Assembly: GCA_002105175.1 (NCBI GenBank)
Contig: MCGE01000061.1
Span: forward strand, 30,765-94,764
Direction: 5' to 3'
Source: Absidia repens
Lineage: Eukaryota > Mucoromycota > Mucoromycetes > Mucorales > Cunninghamellaceae
DNA: 64,000 bases
Within the stretch, counting starts at the first letter, position 1, and every line of letters starts with the position of its first letter. Both the position numbers and the translations under genes were made by a program. The notes beneath the pieces are model-generated. The model saw only the letters and a program-made list of their open reading frames with translations. It was not told the origin of the DNA and did no database searches. Of the stretch, positions 1-9,424 are shown piece after piece.

Positions 1-2068
1 GTACGACTCTGATACTCAACCTTTTACAATCTATGGTCAAAATACCAAGTTTACTGAAGAACTGAATACAAGGGATTTTATTTTATTTGGACGCAATCAC
101 AAGGTGCATGTTGCCAAGGTGATCTCTGATACTGAATGCGAAATCACACATACAGTCAAAGTGGATATGGATGATAACAACAAGAAACAGGCGTCTTATT
201 CCTTCAAGATTGCTCCTCATGTCGATCAAACGCCTGTCTATACTGAAGTCAATCACTACTTGAACAACAATGAATGTATTACTATATTTCCAGAAGGTGG
301 AAGCCATGATCGATCAGAAATGCTGCCGCTTAAAGGTAAAATGAACACTTACTGTGTTGATGATATTCTACTTTACAAACTTACTCTTTTATTTTTTGTT
401 AGCTGGTTTTGCTGTCATGGCTCTGGGTGCGTTGGCTGAATATCCTGATATGGACCTCAAAATTGTCCCAGTTGGTAATGAAAAAAAAAGGTTGGGGAAC
501 GGACATGGATCAGTTGATTAACCATTTTTTCTTATTTGTATAATCAGGTCTTAACTACTTCCATCCGGACAAATTTAGATCTCGTGTTGTTGTCTCCTAT
601 GGTCAGCCATTGTCTATCGATCGAAAGGATGTAGAGCTTTTTAAACAAGGTGGCAAGTCCAAACGTGAAGCCGTTACCAAATTGATGGATCAAAGTGATG
701 AAGCTTTCAAGCTGGTGACTACGAGTGCACCAACCTATGAGGCATTGATGGTAATGATTGTGGAAGGGAAATATGGGGATCTTGGGTGCCAAAGGTTGAA
801 ATTGTATTGATGGCATGTGTCAAATATTTATTTTATTAGGTCATTCAAGCAGCCAGAAGATTATATGCACCTGCCAAGCAAACAAAACCAACCATTCAAC
901 AAGTCGTGAAAATGAATCAAAACTTTGGGGTGGGATGGACCAAATTGAAAGATGATCCAAGGCAGCAAGAACTTTCTCGTAAGGTCAAAATCTACAACGA
1001 CACTTTAAAATTCTTTGGTATTCGGGATCATCAAGTGGAAAAGTTGAATATCACTCCTCTACGTGCTGCTAGCTTATTACTCCGTCGATTGACTCAACTG
1101 GCTGTTTTTGCTGGCTTGGGTGCTCCTGCGTAAGTAATAATATGGGGTGGTAAATGTTCGTTGGGGTTGGTGCATGACTGATATTTTATCTTCTAGATTT
1201 ATCACAAATCTGCCTATCTCTGTATTGATCCACTACATTAGCAAGAAAAAACAAAGTGGTAATCAAGGATACAATGGAAGAAATAATAAGTGTGTTGATA
1301 CTTATGTATCCTTTTTTTTTTTTTCTTTTTTTTCGCGTGTGGGTTGGAAAAATAGAAGCATTGGCCGGATCTATGGTCAAGATCAAAGCCAAGGACGTCT
1401 TGGCAACTTGGAAAATTATTGTTGCGGCGTTTGCAGCACCTGCTCTCTATGGGTTTTATAGTTTGATCTACTTCCTTTATTTGGTCAAGCGACGTCCATC
1501 TATGTCTACCCACTCCAAGATGATCAGATCATGTGCACTCTGGGCAATTCAACCAATCCTTCATTATTTTTTGATGCGTCTTGGTGATACTGGTTTGGAT
1601 ATTTACAAGTAAGATAGTTGGAGTGACAGATTCTTTCGGAGAGACGGGAGCTGGGGGAAGAACTGTGTGATGGAGACGACAAACTTACATTTTGTTCATT
1701 GCCTTAGATCCATCGGCCCATTATTTTTGGCTGTCCGAAATCCAGCCGTTGGAAAACTATTACGAGAAATGCGCAAAAATCTCTCTCATGACATTACTGA
1801 ATTCGTGAATCAGCATATCGATATTATCCTACCAAACGATGAACGACAAGAACGACGTGAAGAAGAAGCCATCGACTTTAGCATCCCCGACACTCAAGAC
1901 ATCGAGGTGGATCAAGAAATCATCAATACAGAAGCACTCCAACAGCAACAAGCAATGGAATCAGTCGTACTTATGGTGGATGGTGATGAAGAACAGCAAT
2001 CTCAAACTATACCTGGGTCCGCAGCCTCCATCACAGTATCGAGTGGTCAATCTGTGGAAGCCTACTAG
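1..2068 (+). CDS. glycerol-3-phosphate / dihydroxyacetone-phosphate O-acyltransferase, 5'-truncated by window
   Basis: This is the C-terminal 524 residues of a Gpt2/Sct1-type sn-glycerol-3-phosphate acyltransferase, which makes lysophosphatidic acid at the ER for glycerolipid synthesis. Exons are 1-335, 403-474, 548-750, 840-1129, 1197-1258, 1356-1608 and 1708-2068; codons start at base 2. The PlsC acyl-acceptor motif FPEGGSHDR is read around bases 289-315 and is followed by a VPVGLNYFHPDKF block typical of the family. The catalytic HX4D block must lie upstream of the window. Two hydrophobic regions (AVFAGLGAPAFITNL near base 1105 and IIVAAFAAPALYGFYSLIYF near 1417) fit the C-terminal membrane segments. 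The tail is acidic and Gln-rich. All six internal introns are GT-AG and keep phase. Whether it is the Gpt2 or the Sct1 orthologue cannot be decided here. Confidence 0.9.
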
Positions 2069-2260
2069 TCTATATTGGTTTTTATTGATATACCCTTTTA
2101 TCTCCTCCTGTCCTCTGATTACCCCTGTTTGTCACCCTTAGACTAGACCCTATCCCCTAGTAATATTACACACTTTATTTTCTATCTATCACTATTACAA
2201 AATAAAATAATTAAACTTGACTCTACATAAAATATGATTGCTTGTTTTTTGTTACCCTCT

Positions 2261-2291
<31 letters not shown>

Positions 2292-2330
2292 GGCTGGTAT
2301 ACTCATATAGCGCTACTGATTCGTTTTACT

Positions 2331-2505
2331 TTAATTTAGTTTACTAGACACACTGTCAGATTGCGTGCGCGGCCTGCTGGGAAGGAGCCTACTATACATT
2401 ACTTCACATGTTGTCGTCGAAAGAGAGCAATCGCAAATGAAATCACACGAAACCATTTGAAAAGGACTTTATTACATTTTGTAGCACAGAATTTATTATG
2501 ATATC
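2331..2505 (+). repeat. R2 dispersed repeat, copy 1
   Basis: This stretch resembles 40723-40866. Both contain a GCGCG start, an AGCCTAC block, a GTCGTCG/GTCGTTG block, AATGAAATCAC/AATAAAATCAC, and a near-identical block TTGAAAAGG(A/G)CTTT(T)ATTA, followed by ATTATGATATCC/ATCATTATCC. Copies differ by substitutions and small indels. No coding potential is seen. Boundaries were set by eye. Confidence 0.55.
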
Positions 2506-3499
2506 CGCTTTCGATATATATATATATATATATTAATAAAGTTAATAAAAACCATTTTATTTCTATGACTCATTTCTTTTTGCATTTATTGCCTTTATTT
2601 TTTGTCTATATACTCATATTTTACCATATGAAAAAAAATACTCATTATTATAATCGATTCCCTAGAATCGTTCTCACTTATTGGCGACATAAAAAAAGTA
2701 TCACATACCATACCATAGACACACAAAAGATCCATGTACAATAATAAAAATAACTATCATATACGATGCATTTCATCCAGAAGAGCTATTATTGAACCTC
2801 GGATTTGAAATCTTATATTTTGTGATACATGTAGAAAAAAATATCAATACAAAAAACTGGGGCAATCATTTTAAGATTGTTAAGAGTGTTACCAAAACTC
2901 AGATTCTTTCTATGTCTTGCGAATAAATAAATGGAAAACATTCATAGACATTCAATATCTTTCGATGTTTGGAAATTTTGGCTGAGGAGGCATGGAATTG
3001 AAATGCTCCTAGATGAGTGAACTGTCAAAAATGATAGGACAAATTAAAGCAATGGTGATGGGGCTCTGATCTTGTTCTGTACAATCCCTGTAAAAAGATA
3101 TGGAAGCTGTTGCATTATTTGTATCACATTTGCTTGTCAAAAATCACACAGACATATTCGCTGAATAGCATTCCTATTTCTAATTCTTCCATGTTAGCCG
3201 TCAGACTATTTTACAATAGTTGTTTGAAGCATGCTTGCAAAGAATTGTTGCTGGTTGTTCAGAAACTTTCTCCTAAGTGTCAACGATACCATCAACGTAT
3301 ATGACATAATATTTGGTTCATATCTTACAATACACCAAAAAAACAAAAAACAAAAAAAACCCCACCCCATTCAATGTATGATGGGTCTGATGATAGAGGC
3401 TGATGTTTAAGAAGATGAGAATATATTTTATTGTAACATTAAGCAGAAACTGCAAAATTCAGCAGCAATTAAAGAATCTAAGGGACTAGAATGAAGGAG

Positions 3500-4530
3500 A
3501 CTAATGAGGGATTCGAAGAGCAGTCAACAATAAAAGAAAGGGAAAAGTGTGAAATGGCATATAAAGGCAAGAGAATGAATAAAGGAAGGCGTCTGTTATT
3601 GAAGTACGTACAACAATATCAACACTAATCAAATTGGGTGAAGATAGTAAAAAAAGGGATCTCTTACACAAGACATGAGAGACGTATGGGACGTTTTTCA
3701 TTGAAGCATGTAAAAAAAAATTTTTTTATTGACATATTGATACAAACTATGACACACTAACATTGTACTAAGCTAATAAAGTTTCCAAAAGGCTGGATAA
3801 TGGTGCCCTCAGATCCTAGATCCAAAATGAAAGAGTTTCCCCATGCATCTTGAAATCCCTGAGCTGAAACCCTTCTAAACTAGTCCTGATATTAATATAA
3901 GTCCAACATAACCTCAAAGACGTTGAATGATGTAGAAAAAAAAAGAATAGGAAAAGGAAGAGAGAGCGAGGGAAACCTAAGTTGAGAGACAAAAATAAAG
4001 AAATCCACGTGTGCGGGATTTGAAATGATTTCGGCGATTTTCGTGGACACAAAAAAAGGACCCCTCTTTTTTTTTTTTGCTCACAGCAATCAATACCATT
4101 TAACAACTGCTCCCTTTTCTTGAAACAATTACTACCATTCAATATCAGTTGAATAATGATTCTCTTCTGGTGACGCAACTACCAAAATGCCTTCACACTC
4201 TGCTCTTGGGAATAGTTTGCCACACCCTGTACAATAGTCCCCCGATCCACTGTAGAAATAGAAGAAATAGCTTATTGCTCACCAGAGAATTAATTACCAT
4301 ATTACTTTATCTTACATTATGTTTATTTTACAATAAAAAAAAAACATTTACTGTATATGTTTTCAATGAATGTTTCAATAATTTATTGGGGATGATATTA
4401 TACATTGTTTTTAGATGATGCAGAGATATTTTTCTCCAAATAAATACAGTTTATTATATTTACTTGCTAAATCTTCATACATCTGAGATACATATCAAAG
4501 TTATCATCAAATGTGTGCGGTGCGACTCAC
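3500..4530 (+). repeat. R1 dispersed repeat, copy A
   Basis: This copy shares with copies at 15060, 28490, 42560 and 63000 the ordered blocks GGGACGTTTTTCATTGAAGC, ACTAAGCTAAT, CCTAGATCCAAAATGAAAG, CCCCATGCATCTTGAAATCC, CTGAGCTGAAACCC and CTAAACTAGTCCT. A purine-rich tract and the core CACGTGTGCGGGATTTGAAA (4006-4025) follow. Downstream of the core the match to copy E continues (GATTCTCTTCTGGTGACGCA, then CACACCCTGTACAATAG) to about 4530. No ORF of note lies within it. Confidence 0.7.
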
Positions 4531-4699
4531 TTACAAATTTTAAATTTGATCTTGGAAGGCTGATGTACGGAACACATTATCATATTAGAAAGGTACCAAT
4601 AAGCCCAACGCCCTTTTTTTTTTTACACACACCTGTTTTTTGATCATATAAGTACGTGTGCACCCATTCGACAAGGTAGTTTAACAATGAGAAAGAGTT

Positions 4700-5033
4700 C
4701 TGATGATAAAAAAAATACAAGACATGTTTTATTCAGTGGTAGGTATGGCTGACAAGTAGCACTAAACTAAGGTGAAGGCTAATCTAATGACAGTCCCCGA
4801 ACTCTAGATCAAGATTGAAAGGTTTTCGCATGCAAATTGTAAATCCCTAATGTAGAAAGTCACTGATCCCAATTATAGCACCTATCCGAATGACCATCAC
4901 AACATTGGCATCAATGAAAAAGAGAACAGGGAAAACAAAATTCCAAAAAAAAGAAAACTCAAAACCGGTGATTGGAATCACAAAATTGAAAATTTGACAT
5001 TAAACGTGAACCGCGCCATAGGATTGAAGTCGC

Positions 5034-5066
<33 letters not shown>
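4700..5066 (+). repeat. decayed R1 copy (G) ending in a 32-base A run
   Basis: Blocks recognisable from R1 are TTTTATTCAG, CACTAAACTAAG, CTAGATCAAGATTGAAAGG, GCATGC and GTAAATCCCTAATG, in the right order and spacing but heavily substituted. The CACGTG core has been lost. The stretch ends in an uninterrupted run of 32 A (5035-5066), which could be a retroposition tail or simple homopolymer growth. Confidence 0.45.
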
Positions 5067-5068
<2 letters not shown>

Positions 5069-5397
5069 TTCATTTAACATGTCGCTACCACTATATAACA
5101 CTATCGCTATACCAATGTAATCAGTCCTGAGCCGAATTCATTTAATTCATTCAGCGTCACCCGTTTTTAGTGAGGCAAATGATATCGTATAAAAAAGGGG
5201 AGAAGGTCAAAGATAATACAAAGAAATATTATACTTGATTATTGGTAATGACATGAAAATAAAAACAAAATATGTACAATACTACTAATAGGAGTGATAG
5301 GACAAATATGATGAATGTTTCATATGATAAAGACATAAAGATGAACAATAAACAAACACAGAATAAGATACATTTTATTCAGCAAGCATATCATAGA

Positions 5398-5434
<37 letters not shown>

Positions 5435-5517
5435 GCAAAGTACAGATAGTAAGAAAAGTAATATAAATATATACATTTAAATAACTAGACTACATAAAAT
5501 AATAATAATGATGATGC

Positions 5518-5562
5518 TAACACTAACACTAATACTAACACTAATACTAATACTAATACTAT
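5518..5562. repeat. hexamer microsatellite (CTAACA/CTAATA)n
   Basis: About seven tandem copies of a six-base unit alternating CTAACA and CTAATA lie just downstream (in gene orientation) of the stop codon of the 5573-6736 gene, so they are probably in its 3' UTR. Confidence 0.8.
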
Positions 5563-5572
5563 TAAACTAGAA

Positions 5573-6736
5573 CTAAACACCAAGATCAACATGCTTTCCA
5601 TTGGAAATTTGACTTTCCCACCACATTATCGCACTCATAACTTGAAGTTTCCAACCCGAATTACCTTGCACAATATCATTGAGGGATCCTTTGCGGCATG
5701 ACTTGAGGATTTTCACTGCATTAGTTCGGCCGAAGACAACTTGCTCTTCATACGATTTCACCATACTATCTTTGATGTCAAGTAGGTCAACCCAAGAAGA
5801 TGATGCAGATGATGATATTCCCTTTTGCCTCTTGGTTTTCTTTTCCATGTCAAGTTGTTCCTGTTGCTGATGCTGATGCTGTCGTTGAATCATTTCCAAA
5901 ATAGTCCAAATTTTCCCCTTTTTCAATAACCGAGGATGCGCCACAAACCGATAGGAACGGCATACATACGCCAGCCGTTTTTCCATTGAGGGAGTATGAT
6001 TTTTCAAGCCAAGACCAATGCGACATGATGTTAATAATTCTTCACGGTGCTGATAATGCTGGATCTTGGGTGCAAAGAAAAGTCCGCTTGACTTGTCAAA
6101 ACATGGCTGTGCATTTCCTTTTTCAAACCCATTCGCTACCATGGCCTTGATGCTTGTGTGACCCAGGCTTTTCAAAATCAGATCCATCAAAAGACTAGGA
6201 CCTTCAATCACTTTGTTTGTCGTCGTACATTGCACAGCCCGGATCAAGATGCCGCCGCCACCACCAGCATGTGCTAAGTTCTTGATAGCACCTGTGTCAT
6301 CTACACCCACCAATGTCACATCCATACCTTTCCGGCTGCCTCCCCGAAACCCATTGCTGTGACCCACATGATGGAAGTACCACACCGCATTTTGATATTG
6401 TAGAGGATGTGCATGAGTATAAGGATCGTCATGGTGGTATTCTGGTGAAGTCTTAAAGTACACCTCCACTTCCAATAGAGAGTATCGTAGTTGCTTTTGC
6501 CGTTTGTTGATATTGGCTGAATCAGGGTCAGTGTCATGCTCTTGATTGCTGCGGTCAATGTCGTCGAACCCGATTACCAAGTCATAGTCATTCATGAGTT
6601 CATCACAAATAGATCCAAGTACCTTTTGATAATGTGCCTTTGAACCTTCTGCCTTCTTCGTCATAGGTACCTTGAATAAGCTTGAAAGTCTATCCGTAGA
6701 AGCGTCGGTAGTACTCCGTTTGAGGTTGTTCGTCAT
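5573..6736 (-). CDS. uncharacterised conserved fungal protein, 387 aa, possibly DNA-glycosylase-like
   Basis: This is a single-exon gene. I chose the ATG at 6736 (MTNNLKRSTTD). The reading frame stays open to 6850, but that extension is translated A/T-rich leader giving a poly-Phe stretch, so it is probably not protein. The middle of the protein has a Gly-rich conserved-looking block: GFRGGSRKGMDVTLVG, then AGGGGGILIRAV, then EGPSLLMDLIL. That order recalls a fungal family sometimes annotated as 3-methyladenine DNA glycosylase-like (the GILIRA element resembles the AAG VLIRA motif). I am not certain of this, and the classical AAG catalytic context is not evident. A low-complexity His/Gln patch (QRQHQHQQQEQ) sits in the C-terminal third. 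No signal peptide or membrane segment is seen. The product is likely nuclear or cytosolic, function unknown. Confidence 0.7.
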   Translation of the reverse strand: MTNNLKRSTTDASTDRLSSLFKVPMTKKAEGSKAHYQKVLGSICDELMNDYDLVIGFDDIDRSNQEHDTDPDSANINKRQKQLRYSLLEVEVYFKTSPEYHHDDPYTHAHPLQYQNAVWYFHHVGHSNGFRGGSRKGMDVTLVGVDDTGAIKNLAHAGGGGGILIRAVQCTTTNKVIEGPSLLMDLILKSLGHTSIKAMVANGFEKGNAQPCFDKSSGLFFAPKIQHYQHREELLTSCRIGLGLKNHTPSMEKRLAYVCRSYRFVAHPRLLKKGKIWTILEMIQRQHQHQQQEQLDMEKKTKRQKGISSSASSSWVDLLDIKDSMVKSYEEQVVFGRTNAVKILKSCRKGSLNDIVQGNSGWKLQVMSAIMWWESQISNGKHVDLGV

Positions 6737-6937
6737 TTTGAGGCACAAAAAAAAAAAAGAAAAAAGTTGAGAAAAAAAGGAAGAAGCTAGAAAAAAAGAA
6801 AACGCCGATTTCTTATTTTTGAATTGCCGGTAAACCCACAAAGAGGTCAACCAATAAAAACAATAGTAAAAAAGGGGCAGTAAAAACTAAGACATTTCAA
6901 CCAAAATTTTATTTATTGACAATACAGTATATAGTTG

Positions 6938-9072
6938 CTAAATAAATTGGAACCACAAGTTTTGCAGAGCAGTAACTAAATAGCCGATATTCTTCTTAAG
7001 CCAGGACCAGACCTTTGCAAAGATATGAAGGGAGCGTGGATGAGCAACAGGGTCAGAGGAAGGTGTGGTTGGCGGGCTGACGTCAACTATGCGTAAAGGA
7101 TGTGCTTCAGTGTTGAATACCCATTGATCCAGAGGGAACCTAGGAGTCATGGATGAATCATCCCACATAAGATACATGTACTTGAATGTTTCAGCAAAAA
7201 GGAAGCTTTCTTGTCGATCATCCCATTTTGGAAAGAAAGTATCCACATTACTGACGCCTGAAAACCCGGATTTGGCACGGCAATAAGTGTGAAGTGAGTT
7301 GAAGATTTCCCATGACATGTCTTGATACTTTTCATCGCGGGTAAATTGATAAAAGTAAAAAATGGATTCCAACGTTTCTAATAAAGATAAAATAAAACAT
7401 TGATAAAAAATCCTCCCACTCTTCCCTCCAAAGAAACAAATTCATGCGAAGATGTCTTACCAGGGCGAAGAATGTAGCTACGATAGAAGGGAAATACGCC
7501 AAATTGTTTTGCCAAACGTTCATTGTGTTCCGTCAAATTTCCGACAGTATTTCCATCTCTCGATATCCAACCAAAGACTTCAGGAGCAAGACCCGTCCGA
7601 GTAGATACCCACGCATTATAGCAACCTTGTAATAATCGAGTGGCATCATCTTCGATGTCGGCCAATTCATCAATCCAACGAGCGCTAAGGAGCAATGCAG
7701 AAGGAGCAAAGCAGGCCTACAAAATAATAGCATACATGGTTAGCGCAACACTTTATTCTTTACGATTTTTTTTTTTTTTTTTTTTACCAGTTCGTCCATG
7801 ACAGGTAAGTTAACGCCATTTTGAAGATTTGAAAGATACAAAAGTTCATCATGGTATTTTGGCGTTTGCAGCAAAAACTTCTTCATACCATTGACCGCAT
7901 CAATCATCATGTCTTTCTTTTGTGTGTCTTGAGACTTGGATAAAATGAATTGCTTGATAAGATATTCATAAAAACTATCGGCCATGCCACCCCATGTGAG
8001 ATAATCCCCCACACCCACACCAGTATCAGGATTAATTAGATGCGGAAAAAGCCCGGTGTGTGATGTTTTCATAGTCTTGAACGAGTCGTAAACGCGTTGT
8101 CCCTAAAAAAAAAAAAAAAAAAAAGAGTTAGACATACGCTACCCAGTCAAATTATTAACCTTACAATATCATGATATTTCCAATCCCCAGTAATTTGAGA
8201 TAGACGTGTAAATTCTAATTGTACAGTTCCTAGTTCAGCAAGACATGAGGCACCATCCGTCCAGCCGGACTTGACAGCCTTGCCACTAAAGAGTCATCAA
8301 AAACTAATTCATCAATATACTTGGGAAACATCCACTATTATTTCAATTAGCTTTCCTTTTTTTTATACTTACGTCTTGAAATTGACATATTGATATGGAA
8401 TACCAGTGGGTGATTCTGTAAACGCAGGAAGCAGTCGATCCACTAGGTCTGTTGTCTTGGTAATAAACATATAATCGTGAGATAAATCGTACGCGGACAA
8501 GAGAGCACCCACATACCGGATACAGGTTTCGAAGACTTGGACATTGTCGGTTGTAGCACTCCAATCAATGGCAGCAACAAAGTCCCTTGCTTCATTAAAT
8601 TCATCCGTCAGGCCCATAATATACAATGTATCCAAAGAATCCACAATAGTTGCACCCCATCCATTTCTATAGAAAGTACATAAGAAGAAGAAAAAGCGCA
8701 AGGGGTTAATAATAACTATGTAGTCGTCAAAGACCGTCTTATCTCATACCTTGTGTTGACAGGAGTATTAGTGACAGGCCTATTTTCGTCAAATCCCCAA
8801 CTATAGTTTTTATAGCCTTGCCATGCAAAAACAAACGCTTCCTTGACCGCCTGTTGTTTTTCTTCATTGGTGAGTTCGTTTGCCGTGGGAAGAGGATCAT
8901 GAAACGTGCCATCATATAGTCGTATAGGGGGCAAGTTGAGAACTGATTGTTGCTGTTGTTGTTGTTGTTGTTGTTGAAGTTGTTGTAATTGCAAAGTTGC
9001 GAGTCCTGCTTCGGCAAGGCTTGAGAAAGTGATGCATAAAAGTATGAAGATACTACAATGAGTACTAATCAT
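6938..9072 (-). CDS. class I mannosyl-oligosaccharide 1,2-alpha-mannosidase (GH47)
   Basis: This enzyme trims alpha-1,2-linked mannose from N-glycans in the ER or Golgi lumen. Exons on the minus strand are 9072-8750, 8666-8373, 8285-8165, 8102-7788, 7716-7461 and 7377-6938, giving 582 aa with phase kept throughout. GH47 hallmarks are present in order: NGWGATIVDSLDTLYIMGL, GVGVGDYLTWGGMADSFYEY, the CFAPSALLL block, LRPETLESIFYF, ESFLFAETFKYMYLMW and FNTEAHPL. The N-terminus (MISTHCSIFILLCITFSSLAE) is a signal peptide or signal anchor, followed by a poly-Gln tract near residue 30. The C-terminus ends in a hydrophobic amphipathic tail (NIGYLVTALQNLWFQFI) rather than an HDEL-type retention signal. 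I chose the start at 9072 because it opens directly on the signal sequence; an upstream in-frame ATG at 9198 would add an A/T-rich translated leader. MNS1 and EDEM subtypes cannot be separated here, but the strong motif match favours a processing mannosidase. Confidence 0.92.
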
Positions 9073-9424
9073 CCTTGGTATAAAGTAGGTACAAAGATAA
9101 AAAATAAAAAAAAAAAGGGCAGAAAACAAAATAATATTTTTTTTTTTTAGTTTTGTTGACCGCCACATGTTGTGATCATGTGCGTAATGGAATACCAAAC
9201 TTATTTTTTTACATCGGATATTTTTTTTTTTTTTGTCGGGGTAGAGTCGAAAAATGTAACAAAAAAAAGTTGCATGAATCGTTTTTTCAAATACCGCCGC
9301 TACACATTTTTACAGCATCAATGTATAAAAGCAAAAAGGGTAAAAAATAGTTTTTATTATTCACTCAATCAATCAACAATATATACACTAAAGTATTAAG
9401 CTAATAAACTACTAAAATATTAAA
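9073..9424. other. intergenic region between GH47 and WD40 genes
   Basis: These 352 bp hold the 5' leader and promoter of the mannosidase gene and the 3' flank of the WD40 gene, both on the minus strand. The sequence is A/T-rich with several T and A runs and AATAAA-like sites. No further gene is seen. Confidence 0.6.

Larger units (their letters stand above)
2069..5572. other. repeat-rich intergenic region
   Basis: I see no gene in these 3.5 kb. The start holds the 3' flank of the acyltransferase gene with AATAAA-like signals near 2200. The region contains a T run at 2270-2291, an R2 repeat copy (about 2331-2505), an R1 copy (about 3500-4530), a decayed R1 copy (about 4700-5030), a 32-base A run at 5035-5066, a TA repeat at about 5401-5430 and a hexamer repeat at 5518-5562. 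Short ORFs here have no family features and overlap the repeats. Confidence 0.7.

Noticed and set aside
3110..3304. 64-residue ORF MHYLYHICLSKITQ
   Set aside because: No motif, no splice partners, and surrounded by repeat-rich non-coding DNA.
5401..5430. TA dinucleotide tracts and CA/GA tracts as regulatory elements or CRISPR-like arrays
   Set aside because: They are simple microsatellites without spacer structure, and the genome is eukaryotic.
6737..6850. N-terminal extension MTSLWVYRQFKNKKSAF of the 5573-6736 gene
   Set aside because: It is an A/T-rich leader translated as poly-Phe and Leu; the ATG at 6736 starts a normal soluble protein.
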